The notes beneath the pieces were generated by a model, which saw nothing but the letters and a program-made list of their open reading frames with translations, was not told the origin of the DNA and did no database searches. DNA of 64,000 nt. Origin: Amanita rubescens. Taxonomy: Eukaryota; Basidiomycota; Agaricomycetes; Agaricales; Amanitaceae. The position numbers were made by a program, and so were the translations under genes. Location of the stretch: contig WION01000067.1 of assembly GCA_015039365.1 (NCBI GenBank), positions 140,936 to 204,935 of the forward strand. The letters run 5' to 3'. This document shows, piece by piece, positions 44,530 through 56,459 of the stretch; the first letter of the stretch is position 1, and each line of letters starts with the position of its first letter.

Positions 44530-44574
44530 CTGGCCTGCTTTGGGATCAATTGGACTTCACCTATTACATACACG

Positions 44575-44705
44575 GGGATATGTACTCATTATGCAATAGA
44601 ACCTCACGACTCATTTGAAGCATAGTACATCCATGTCGTTCGAATGACCAACCTGTTGTACTTCACTATGTCCGTACTTATACACCGATCGTAAGAACGA
44701 CGTGT
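44575..44705 (+). pseudogene. Deleted F-box copy: promoter joined to gene end
   Basis: The shared upstream box and leader (44576-44626) run directly into the last codons of an F-box gene (CCATGTCGTTCGAATGA, stop at about 44647) and its 3' flank, with the whole body missing. Farther on, 44770-44810 matches the 3' flank of copy 1 (31905-31945), so this marks the end of the array. Confidence 0.7.
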
Positions 44706-45114
44706 TAGAACACTCTGATCTATGGTATAACTAGCATCAATTCATTCAGTCATTATCTACATACACGGTCGTACCAACGTATATACAATGCCGGACAAGC
44801 GAACGCTCCACCAGAAACACTTGCCGTTCTTCTCATCTAAGTGTAACGATAATTTCGCAGACAGACAGGTAATTCGAGCCAGGAACATACGCAAGAAACC
44901 GGACCAACAGACGAACGACGAGAACCAAGGGACGCAACCCCCCTTTGCGATCTTTCTAATCAGAGAAGGATACCAAAAGTAAGCATCAAAACACGCAGTA
45001 TAGTCGACCATGTCATGTCATGCGGGAATGAGAACGGGAAGACGCTCCAACGACGCTCCAACATTATTACCGTTCCATAGTGGAAGGATGGTGGATCGTC
45101 GTGAGCGAGGGTAC

Positions 45115-48104
45115 TCATTTAGAGTCCTCGGTGGTCGGCTCGCTCTCTTCTGCGCTGGCAGGAGTAGCCGCGTTCGCCGCCTGACCCTTGACTGACACCC
45201 ACTTGTCGCTCTTCTTGGCGTTATTGTCCACTTCGTCCTCGGACGTGACACTCTCCTCGGTGTCACCGTCTGTGCCAGTCGAGTTGTCAGATTCGGAAGA
45301 CGACGACGATGGCGTCGAATCCTTGGTCGTTTCAGTGGTGTTGGTGCCTTTCGATGCAGCCTCGTCCACCTTGGCGGTGGAATCAGATCGAGAAGTCTTC
45401 TTAGACTTGGCACGTTCTTTCTTCTTCTGAAAACGATTTAGTCAAGGTATTGTTCGAGATTAGAGTAACCCGATTTACCTCTTTTCCTTCCTTCTAAGCG
45501 GACAGATATAATGAGTAAGAGGAATTTATATCAACCAATAAGAACCAATAATACCTCTTTGGCTTCTTTTTCTTTCTGCAATCGATGCTATCAGACCGCT
45601 GTGCATCCAAGATGACGATTATCAATTACCTTTTCTTTCTCCTCGGCTGCTTTCTTTTCCTTCTCTTTTGCCTCGCGCTAGGATAACATATTTAGCCAAT
45701 CGATAACACAAAGGGTGTGAAAGTGAATTGGTTCGGACCTCGGCCTTTTCTTTTTCTAGCTTTATTTTTTCACGCGTCTCACGCTCTTGTTTGACCCATT
45801 CTTCCACCTCATCGACGCACTCGCGCGGACGAGTCTTGTTTTTGAGCAAGTATCCTTGCAAGCTAGCCACCTGGGTATTCAAAACTCATCAGACTATTTG
45901 AATGGAGATATGTTAGGGGTGACTCACACTTAATTCATTCTCAGGAATAGCATCGGCAAATCGTTTAGCGAGCTCAGCGATTTCTTCCTCGCTGAACATG
46001 AGCTGATTGGTGATTGGCTTCCTCTTAGGCAAGGGAAGGTTCTGCTGAGAGGGGTCTTTAGGCTCTTGCGGGGCGGACTCGGACTCGGACTCGGTAGACT
46101 CCGTGGACTCGGCCTCCTCCTCCTCCGATATAGTCGGCTTATGGGGGAAGAAGCATTTGAAAATACCCTCAGCCTGGAACTTGGTGGCATATGTAAAGTT
46201 AACCCAGACGTCCATACGCCCTGGGCGGCTAAGAGCGGGATCTAAACGTTCGATATGATTGGTCGTAGCAAAGAGCAAGCTATAACAATCAGAGTGAGCA
46301 ATGACGGAAGACAAGCGTAGCGAGTACGGCTCACCGGCCCTCTGCGGCTGCAACGCCATCGAGACTGTTCAGAAGACCACTCAAACTCAAAGTAGAGCCG
46401 TCATCTTTCTTATCTTTATTCTCATTACTCTCTTTCTCCGTCGGGGCAGTTGGCGCCCCGGTGGAATTGGAGTCACGGCTTACAGACCGAGTGAAAGCAG
46501 CATCCAGATCTTCCAAAAGCACGATACATCTGCGGAGTTTGAGTGCATGATCTCAGGTGGAGATAGCGGCACGCTTACCTCGTCGGTACAAGTCCCATCA
46601 AAGTTGTTAACGTGTTATCACTCATACTTTAGTGTGGCGTCATTAGTTTCCGAGGTCGCGAGGAGAGTAAAGAAGCGTACCCCTTCGCAGATAGTGAAAG
46701 AACATAAATATCCAGACCAAGTTCACCCGCAAGTGAATGGATTAATGATGTCTTTCCACTGGTTTACCCCCGAATAAGCGCATACATACATAACATAACT
46801 CAGAACACTGACCTTCCCGGGACTCCGTGAAGAAGATACCCACGGCGGAACGGAATACCTAGTTGGGAAGATTCAGCGTGTGAATGCGGTAAGTTTCCGC
46901 GGGGATGCGCTGCACATACCACGGTCGGCATACCTGAAGGCGTCATTAGGGACATGGTTTATGACAAAGGGCTAGAACGTACCAAGCCTCTGAGGCGAGG
47001 AAGTCTTTACAGTCATTAATAATCATGTCTTTGACTCCCGGTTGGAGAACAATAGAACTCATGGGACGCTTGTGGCGTGCGCCATTCCAGCGCCAGCAGT
47101 TGTAAGTACTAACGAAACACTTAGCGTTACCGAGACAACCGAAGGGAGAGACAAGTACTTACGTGTCAGCGAGGTAAATGTGCACACGATGTACGGCATC
47201 TTTCTCATAGTCCCGCTTCGCTTCCAAAACGAGTTTCTTTAATATGTCATTGTTCCGGGCGACAACGCTAACTCAAATTTAGTAAAGACAAAAGGGGCAC
47301 TATTATATTAAACTTACCTGATCTTGATAGATGCGCCATGAATGTCATCGGGAAAGCGTTTTGTTCTCGTGATCTATACAGTTATGTCAGATTGCAATCC
47401 GAAATGCCCGAGGAAAGCGGGCGGACTCTTAACCAATGACCATGATAGTAAACGGTGTGCGTTGTATCTGCATTTCAATTGTTATACCGCACAGCATATA
47501 TGGATTGCTATCACCCGACATACCTATACTGGGCATAAACGACACTCGGCGTTTTTTCTTGCCGCTGACCACCAAATCTTCTTCCTCTTCCTCGTCCTCA
47601 AGATCACCGGCGGTCTTGGAATTGCCCCGTCCAATGGAACGAGTTGTTATTTCAAACTCTCTACTTCTTGCCCATGCAGGTTGCTAGTTACATTTGAGTC
47701 AGTTCCGATATTCAGACATACTCAGGAACTGCAGACCTTTGCCAACCAGTTCATTATCCTGTCATAAAACATTAAGAGGTTAAAGTGAAACAACTCGAAA
47801 TGACTCACCAGTCGAATGGAAAATCACCTTGAGCAAAGTGGGCGGTCAAGAAGAAAGCTTATGCTATGCGTTAGAATATTTGAGAGCGCCACGGTCGTCA
47901 CAAACTTACAGTCTACAAACCCAGTCCAAGCAGAGACCGACATGCGACGGGCGGTCTCGACAGTACCACCAAGGACGACCAATTTCTACATGGAGTCAAT
48001 TGAATATACGTATTTTAGAGGAAAGATAATAAACAGACCATAGTATCCTGCAACGCATTTGTACCGGAACCAAAGGGGGTCAGAAAGCTCTTAAGGGCGT
48101 CCAT
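45115..48104 (-). CDS. BCS1: BCS1-like AAA ATPase
   Basis: AAA protein of the BCS1 family; yeast Bcs1 inserts the Rieske protein into mitochondrial complex III. The minus strand starts at 48104. First exons: 48104-48039, 47985-47910, 47857-47809; they give [12 protein letters not shown], then [20 protein letters not shown], the BCS1 N-terminal region. Next come the Walker A motif GVPGSGK after [11 protein letters not shown] (about 46845-46810), Walker [10 protein letters not shown] (about 46520), [19 protein letters not shown] (arginine-finger region, about 46270) and a helical lid. After the AAA domain there is an unusually long tail: an acidic Ser/Glu patch, a Lys/Glu coiled coil spread over several small exons, and a Ser/Thr/Asp-rich end. 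Not all of the dozen or so introns were placed. Fungi carry several BCS1-like genes, so this need not be the orthologue of yeast Bcs1. Confidence 0.85.
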
Positions 48105-51100
48105 GAGGAACGAGTAGGAGGAAAGGGAGGAGAAAAGACGACAGCAAACGGGTGCGGGTATATGGGCGTCTTATATGAGTTGGGATCAGCCTCGTGTCAG
48201 GGTAGGTGCTATGTATTAAAGGACCGCGGGCGAAATGAGAAATACCCGTGCGATTGTAATTGTACAGGCACTCAGTGAACACTACCTGAGTTAATTAGCA
48301 TATATCCGCTCTACCGGTTTCTACCTGTACGTTACTACAAGTATTATGGTACACTGACATTCAACGTTGTCGACAGCCAATTTGCACATTAGTGCCTTAC
48401 GTATATGCGCGTGAGCGGGGAAAGAGCCCAAACCCAATACAGGTCAGCAGTGCCGTGAATCAAATTCAGTCATGTCTAAGCCGAATTGTAATACTGACTC
48501 GCACCCGAATTCCCCGACGGGCTTGCCGTAAAGCTGTGTACAACCATTTACTGCGGCGTATTTCTCAACAAAAAAATTTTTTTTACCACCGCAATGGCCC
48601 CCTGCATCCTCTGCGACCGAAGCGCTGACCGACTATCGACTTGGATGCACATCCGCGCATCGAAGTGAGAACCAGAAACGAACCGAAAAAGAAGCGTCGA
48701 GTCCCATATGAGATCGTAACGTCACGCCGATCGGATCTCGCATCCTCTTATCCAACTCCACCCTCAAATTCCTATGTCATATAACTACCACTAGTATCAT
48801 TCCTTCTTCCAACACTTCTAGCGCTCTCAACAGCATTCGCGTGATATATGCGGTCCAGCCACATAACGCCGATCTGATCATCCGTCTCGCTCGGCTTCCA
48901 AACGTTGGACGTCTAGCTGGGGCGAAAAACTAAAATAATGCAGGGTGGGTGTCGTAAGGCATGGAACCCATTCAGATCTAAAGAACTTCTTGGGAAAATG
49001 AACGGAGAGCAACAGCGGGCGTCTAACCTGGACAACGTGCTCACTTGTACGTCATGACTCATGAGGTTACTGACTCATTGTTATCGCTGTGTATACGCCA
49101 AGGAGCCAGGATGGCTGTAGGATCAGAAATATTGCATGCACATTCAATCTCGAGATTAAGCTTCTTGAGATGGAAAAGGTGAAACCTTACTCCTTATCGT
49201 CTCCTCTATGGCAATTCCAGTGATATATTGTGGATCTCACATAACTGTCTGGTTTAGTCTTCTATTCCTCATTTCCGGTTGAGTCAGGGGTTCACTCCAC
49301 AACCTAGGTTATGTGCGGGCTACTTAGGAACGAGGTAATCATGCATCCTGTAGATCAGGATGCTACTTATAGCTGTGTGCGCTACACTGTATCCAACACA
49401 ATACTCGCGCTTATAATCGGGACTCTCAGAATTAGGCTCCGCAAGACAAGGATCCTGGCAGTAACGAAAGACGCTCACGGTTTTCTCAAATCCATAACTG
49501 TTCTTCGGCTGCAGAAGCTAATAATTGCCTGTACGTCGATTCTCTATAGGTTAATTTCGACGATTTTCCACCGCATTGGCTACGCCCATGACAGGAGTCT
49601 CTTTGACAGCTCTCACGTAGTATACAGCGCGTTTCACCTTGAAAGCTTGATACTTTGCAAAACAAGTCCTGTGCACTGACCATATGCCAACCGTCATTTG
49701 AGCATGCTCCTGACTTCAAAAAGTTCGTGTGAGCACGCGGCCGTAAACGACATAATTGAGCGACCCCTGTTCCTGTTCAAGGGCAGCACAGATTGATATC
49801 TACAATTACTTATCAGGTAGGCGACAAAAGGCCAAAAATGTCAATCCCCTTGTTGGAGTCGACATTGAGAGTCTCGTAGCTGAAGACATGTTCATTTCAT
49901 TGATGCTCTCCAAAATGTAGGAAGAAAATCACTCTTCTCGTCACCCCAAGTTACAATGACGTGTGCCCTGTGAACGCCCTGGTTAAATAGCGTCTGTTCG
50001 GAGACAAAATTTCCCTTCGCACAGGACTTAATGCGGCGATGTGATCGACGAGCCGTCGGCGTTCACGCCAAACGAATTCGGGATCCAAATTCTCGGAACC
50101 CGCCAAGTAAGGACCCTGGATTGTATCCCAAAAAGTCAAAACACGTACGTGACCTACAAAAAGAACTTCTTCGACATTATGCAAGGCTTCCTGTACTCGC
50201 TTTACTCGCCGACGTCGGCGAATGATAGATGCGCTAGTTCTTCGGTTGCTAAATCTACTACGTGTCGGCTTCATTACTCACCCCCACCATCGCCGTCCAT
50301 TAAGATGTCAGGAACTCTCCGGACGATCTCGCGATGGCATCTACGAATGGTGAACACTCATAATATGTCATATTTTACGCCAGAACATTCTATACGTTTG
50401 TTCTCGTCATTATCGCCGAAGCGAGGACCTAACGGCCCTAGTACTTGTTAATGAACAATTGACAGCAATTATGACAGATCGCGAACGGCAAGAATCGTAA
50501 GTAATGATTGACAAACGTCTCCAAGGTATGTTAGTGTAATGAGTTTGTGCTAGTAGACTTCTTACCTCCCACACCTACCGTGCGGACATTACTTAGTTTA
50601 TGAAATTTCGGCTTTTCGCTACGTTCGAAAACGGCTTTATTCGACAAGCGTGGTCATTAAATCCTTTACCTCCGATACTCCGATTTACTAGGTCGCTGCC
50701 GATTAGATACCTGACCTCTGTCGGTTAAAAAAAAAGGTATCATCTGATATTGATGTTGATGAGAATTCGCGTTCTAATCACCGGTCAACATTGTGGGGAT
50801 GTTTTGTAGCGGATTTCTGACAAAAAAACATTTCCAGCACCGACCGCGACATAACTCTACTTACTGAACGCTTCTTAGAATTAATTACCGTCAGTGGGAA
50901 GAATGAGGTTATTTGAACTATGGAGTGGCAGTTTCCGACGTCGGAGCTGGCGCCAGTTACCTGGGTATCAAATGATATAGATAGCATCGCGTCGCTCGAC
51001 AATGTGTCTTGTTTCCCTCCCATCCTTATGGTCCAGGGCCGCTACTGTTCTACTACTACTGTGGTCAGTCTGATTAAATATCTCTCGTCGCTGATCGCTC

Positions 51101-51968
51101 GGTTTCAGACTGTCGTCAATTTCTCCTCCCTACTCGTATACATACGTCGACACTTCATTTCGGGTCAAGCAACCGAGTTTGAACTGGACAAGGATGGGGA
51201 TTAGATATCTCTCAGAAATGATCACGGCAATTGGTAGGAGTCCGAATGAGTTGGCCCTGGTCTAACGCGAATGGTCATGAGAAACAAAAACAAAAACTTT
51301 TCCGAGTGGGGACAATAATGTTTGCACCGTATACCTGGGGTTGGACTACCCTCCTTCTCCCGTGAATATATTAGGGTATCAAATTATTGTATGTATCATG
51401 TGCATGAACCGTGACCCTTTTTATCGGCGCAACGTAAAATAGAAGTTGAAGGTGACAGTTGCGGGAACGCCAATGGTATTCAACTGTGAATCATGCGTTT
51501 GATTTGCTGTTTGCGGCCCCGCAGGCTCTCCATTTCAGCGCTCGATGGTAGTAGGGTGGAGTGACGTCAGCAATACAGGAGTTCACCCCCAAGGGCTAAT
51601 GTCATCCCCTCGGGGGAAGTTAACCGCAGCATAGCCTCCGGAAGAAAAAATATTTGCTTTTGGAATTTGAGCGGGGCCACGGCTTTTTTATTGTGCGAGA
51701 TGAGGCGACGATCACGTGTGACAGGGTCAGGATTTTTACTTTGGATTGAAGTTGCTTGTTAGAGAGGCGGCTGACAGGGGTGCGGGTTCAGAACGTAGAA
51801 GTACATTCTTCTGTGGCGGCCAGCTCAGCAGTTCAGCACCCAAGGCGCGGTGGATTACGAAGTTTGAGTTCTCATTCCCCAAACCCTTGGGCGGCTGTGG
51901 ACTGATATGCAAAGAGGTATCAAAGGAAAGTAAATATGGAGTAACTAAGATAATCAAAGCTTACCAGG
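48105..51968. other. 3.8-kb stretch with no recognised gene
   Basis: Several open frames of 60-136 codons on both strands (for example 49311-49679 plus, 50041-50451 plus, 49951-50274 minus), none with a recognisable motif, signal peptide or believable splice partners. The plus-strand piece from 50041 reads DEPSAFTPNEFGIQILGTRQ and could be an exon remnant. No terminal repeats or transposase motifs were seen. Confidence 0.35.
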
Positions 51969-52801
51969 CTATGCGTCTCTCCGCGATAGGGCGCCCATCT
52001 CCATTTCATCTGCCACTTCATCTGTATTGAGTGGCGCAACTGTAAGCCCTTCAGTCATCTCCCTTTTCACACACAGCTGTTCCGCCACAACGATGGTCAA
52101 TATTGACCCAGCTATCAATACGAACCAGAAAAACAGTGAAGTGGGTATCGACGCAGCATAATACGTCGTCAGGACAAGGTGGTTGAAAACCAGGGTCAAA
52201 GCAAAGTCCAGGATGAGCCGTGGCCGTCGAACGAGCGCATAGAGATAATAGATGCTATATGGGTAATGGGTATCAGAGGGTGAGCGCCGACCTGGACGAA
52301 AGAACACGCACTCCGCGGAGCAAGCTAACATCCAGCAGAACGCGATGACCCATCCTCTTGTTGGGTCAATCTTCCCATCCCATTGGTCTTCTGTCCAACC
52401 GTGTCCGACTTTCTTGCCACTGCTCCAGGCCCATGTATATGAGCTCCACCTCTCGGTTCCATATGCCCATCGCACTGTTGGTACACCTGCCATCTCCCGC
52501 CAATCCATAACCATGCCTATATGTGTTTGGTCAATATGGAATATGAAAGGTTAGAAGAAAAAAACACGTCCTCACCGACATTGGCAGCACCACCTTCATA
52601 ATTGAGCGAAGTGGATTCCGCAAACATGCTCAACAGCGGAGGGACGAGTATTGCGAGAGTCAGGTAATGGAGGCTTTGCATTGTCACAATCTACGTCCCT
52701 TCTTCAATATGAAAAATACCAGAAAAAATTACGGTATGGCATACCTGTGATATTAGCAATACAGGATCCCAGTTAGATACCACTGTCGTTTGTCGCGGCA
52801 T
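51969..52801 (-). CDS. SYS1: Golgi membrane protein Sys1
   Basis: Four-span Golgi protein that recruits the small GTPase Arl3 (with N-terminal acetylation) for trans-Golgi trafficking. Minus-strand exons: 52801-52745, 52690-52576, 52516-52312, 52254-51969, giving 220 aa. Family phrases are clear: SNWDPVLLISQIV, MVMDWREMAG, DPTRGWVIAFCWMLA, LYALVRRPRLILDFALTLVF and LVLTTYYAASIPTSLFFW, then AEQLCVKREMTEGL and a short acidic tail. A loop of about 25 residues (TERWSSYTWAWSSG) follows MAG, longer than in yeast. The start was chosen as the only ATG ahead of WDPV. Divergent from the peptidase gene. Confidence 0.93.
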
Positions 52802-52867
52802 GATCGTTGTAAAGGCGTGAAATGCGGTGCACCCGGGTTGGGGTTAGGGTTACTCAATTGACTGACG
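52802..52867. promoter_or_regulatory. 66-bp divergent promoter with telomere-like motif
   Basis: The start codons of SYS1 and the dipeptidyl peptidase face away from each other across only 66 bp. Positions 52835-52852 read GGGTTGGGGTTAGGGTTA, which contains TTAGGGTTA. In yeasts TTAGGG is a binding site for Tbf1-type factors in promoters; in this fungus that is inference. The transcripts must start within this gap or overlap. Confidence 0.6.
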
Positions 52868-55800
52868 ATGCGTTCGTCCAGTTACGAACGTATTCCAGAT
52901 GACCAGCTGGGTCAGGTACAGGAGTCTCGTCCCGTTGAAGGTTTGCACTACACGGACGACGAGAGACCACCTATTTATTACGGGGAAGGACCATTTGATC
53001 CTCCAAGCTCGGAAGACGAGTCTACTGTCGATGATAAGGAGGGGGAGACACAGGCGACAGGGGAAGTTGAGGATGATGATGTTGAACTTCAACTAAGTGC
53101 AACGTTGAGGAAGGTATGTACCATCTTTTGCGCTCGGGTGTGTGCTGACTCTATGTGCAGAAACCATCCTCACTACGGGTACTGGTGATTTCGTTAGCTG
53201 CTCTCGTCTGCTTGGCGGGACTAATCGGAATAATTGCTGCGAGCGCTTACTCGGGGGCTGTCGCGAGGCATGGGTCTCAGAAAATAACTATGAATCATGT
53301 ATTCAATGGGACATTTTATGCCGAGTCTCATCAATTGCAGTGGGTACCGCAAGGTATGTTATCACAACATCTGCGTGACTTGGTGAACTCACTCGACAAC
53401 AGCTGGGGATGGCGTCATAAGCTACGCGGGAGACGGTCGTATCGAATTGGTCGACTTCAAGACAAACACGACGAACAAATTAGTCGCTTTTGAAGATATT
53501 CGAGATGTGCATTTGAATTTTACTTTTTTAAAGAATGTTTTTAACGATTGTGCTTATAGGAACACGGCAGGCTGATGGGATGGTCAAATTGGCACTTGTC
53601 TTCTGACATGAAATTCGTCCTGCTAAAGACGGATTACAAGAAGGTTCGTTGTTGGTATGCGATACATATACAGCATATTTACCCCCTTCTTTATCTAGCA
53701 ATGGAGACATTCAAGCTTTGGTAACTATTACGTGCACGAGATTGAAACCAAAAAGACGTACCCACTGATACCTCCAACTGACCCACCAACAACGGCCTAC
53801 GCCGCATGGTCCCCTACGGGAAATTCTATTGCATATGTAACAAACAACGATTTATATATCCTACCCTATCCTTCGTGAGTTCGATCCAGTCGCCCGTTCA
53901 ATATGACGAACTGACTCCCTTTGTAGTTCTAGTTCGATCCGAATCACGATTTCTGGGAATGCGTCACTCTTCCATGGCGTACCCGATTGGGTTTACGAGG
54001 AAGAAGTTCTCGGTGGTAACAGCGCTCTATGGTGGTCGCCCGATTCTTCCAAAGTCGCCTTCCTCGCTCTCGATGAAACGCTCGTCGACGAATACAAGTT
54101 TCCCATATACAACCCTTCGGATGATTCAAATGCCATCTATCCGTATACCACTGATGTCGTCATGAAATACCCAAAGCCGGGGTATGACAATCCCTTGGTT
54201 TCTGTGCACGTATTTGATTTGGAGCGGTACCTGGCGAACGATGATGCAGTCATCGATGGACTTTCTGCTCCCAATGCAACGCTGTCCTTGGACTGGAGCG
54301 GTAGACAGAAACCCGAGAATAGTATCGTCCAGGAAGTGGCATGGGTAGATAACTCGACGCTCATTATTAAAGAGGTCAACCGGAACGCCAATGATGGCAG
54401 CGTCATTCTTTTCGATCTTGATGCAACAACGGAAGCATTGCGATCGTCTGGAACGGTCGTGAGGAAGCTTGGCCAGGACGGGGAAGAAGGCGACGCAGGA
54501 TGGATAGAAAACGTAAGAGAAACGCCGATGTCGGATATTTCCCTAATCTGACGGTGACGTCTTGCAGAGGCAGTTCATATACCCTTTACCACCGAACCTT
54601 GGCTATAATGGATATCTAGACGTCATTCCTGATCCTCAAGGTTATGACCATATCGCGCTTTTTAGTCCTGCCAGTTCTGATACGCCACGGTTCCTCACAT
54701 CTGAAAAATGGGAAGTAACGAGTAATATCAAGGCGATTAATGTGGAAAAGAAGTTAATGTGAGTCAACCCGTTTTCATCGTGGCATGCCACGTCTCAACA
54801 ACACGTTGCCAGATATTTTGAAGCTGCCAACCCGGGCTCCACTCAACGGCACCTATTTTCGGTTCCGTTGCCCTCGATCATCTCTTCTCAGACGGTCAAG
54901 CCGACTGCGTTGACAGATGTTGACAAAGTCGCGTACTATTCTTCAAGCTTTTCACCGCAGGGTGGATTCTATCAACTTTCATATCTGGGTCCGGACATTC
55001 CGTGGGCAAAAGTACTCCAGATAAACAACCGCAGTACGTGATCCGTACTCTATGAGAATCCGGTTCTCAAGTCTATCAACAGGTTTCGAGTTTGTGCTTG
55101 CAACTAATGAAAGACTCGGTAATATCACTAAGCGATATGAGGCTGCCACTGTCATTCATTCGACTATCATGAGTGATGGATATGGTGAGCATTGAAAGCA
55201 ATTGTGAGAGATGAGGGTTAATGAAGGGTAGAGCTGAACGTCAAGGAGATGCGTCCACCGAGAATGGACGATAGCGGGCGGACCAAGTATCCGGTGCTAT
55301 TCCGAGTGTACGTTTTAACTCGGGTGCGAGACGCAGGTTAATATAGCTGATCTCATCGATTAGCTACGGCGGACCGCAGAGCCAGCTGGTAGATGTGAAA
55401 TTCAACCGTGATTGGCACGATTATCTCGTTTGCGGGCTGCAATACATCGTTGTCGTGGTTGATGGCCGCGGGACAGGCTTCAAGGGTAGGAAGTTAAGGA
55501 ACCCCGTCAAGGGTAACTTGGGGTATTGGGAGACGATTGATCAGATAAACGCAGCAAGGTACGTAGTACGTCCTCGTGTAAGGGTTCTCAGGGTAGGACT
55601 GACGTCGACGCTCACTAGAATATGGGCGGGCAAGAATTACGTCGACCCCAAGCGAATCGGGATATGGGGCTGGGTAAGTAATTTAGTAGTAATGATAAGG
55701 CAACAGCAGCGTTGATGATCGTTTGACAGTCGTACGGTGGATTCATGAGCTCAAAAGTTGTCGAAGCCGATGCGGGCATCCATTCTCTGGCGATTGCAGT

Positions 55801-56335
55801 TGCTGTAAGTGACGATACTTATCATAAATCAGCTAACGTGATTCGTTTTTTTAACAGCCTGTGACGAGTTGGCGGTTGTACGGTGAGGGCAACACAACAG
55901 CATTTTAACCTGATCGGGCATGAAATTTACTGTGTTCTAGACTCTATATATACGGAACGCTATATGGATCTGCCCGATCTGAACCCTGGAGGCTATGTCA
56001 ACGCATCAATATCGAATGTGACTGGATTCAAGAATGTGGACTTTTTATTGGCACACGGAAGCGGGGACGACAATGTGCATTTTGCAAACTCGGCGCATTT
56101 GCTTGACATGTTTACGGGAGCCGGTGTCCGGAGTTTCAGGTTCCGAATGTTTACGGATAGGTTGGTTGTCAAGGACTACATCATGATTGGTTGTGACTGA
56201 TTCACACGATTCATTGTCCTTTTCTGCAGCGACCACTCAATAAATCGAAGAGGCGCGCAGCGAGAACTATATGAATACATGACTGATTTCCTTGTGGAAA
56301 AGTGGGGGAAGGGAGGGAGACGACGGAGATGGTGA
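52868..56335 (+). CDS. dapB: Dipeptidyl aminopeptidase (type II membrane, DPP4/S9B family)
   Basis: Serine peptidase removing X-Pro or X-Ala dipeptides, in the vacuole membrane or late Golgi. Sixteen exons: 52868-53113, 53161-53353, 53403-53506, 53560-53643, 53699-53874, 53927-54512, 54568-54758, 54813-55033, 55083-55184, 55232-55307, 55364-55558, 55619-55673, 55730-55804, 55858-55882, 55941-56160, 56230-56335, giving 884 aa. An acidic cytosolic tail of about 85 residues is followed by one membrane helix ([20 protein letters not shown]), so it is type II. A beta-propeller follows with WVYEEEVL, the Glu motif that binds the free N-terminus. The catalytic triad is complete: S744 in GWSYGG, D819 in [10 protein letters not shown]852 in DSDHSIN. 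Whether it corresponds to yeast Dap2 or Ste13 cannot be decided from sequence; the dapB name follows filamentous fungi. Confidence 0.94.
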
Positions 56336-56459
56336 AAAGTGGCTGGAGTGATCCAGGCTGTGTGGGCCTGGACTCTTTTTTTGTAGAGTCTAGACACAGC
56401 GCGTCGTATTTTGTCAGTGAAATATATACCCTATCTAGCCCTCCACGAATGTAATCCCC

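Noticed and set aside
43509..44573. 354-codon antisense open frame over F-box copy 7 (and a 255-codon one at 35927-36694 over copy 3)
   Set aside because: Same-register mirror of the F-box codons, Ser/Arg-rich, present in fragments over most copies; the sense strand carries the F-box domain.
46301..46777. 158-codon plus-strand frame within the BCS1-like gene
   Set aside because: It lies antisense to the Walker B and arginine-finger exons and has no motif of its own.
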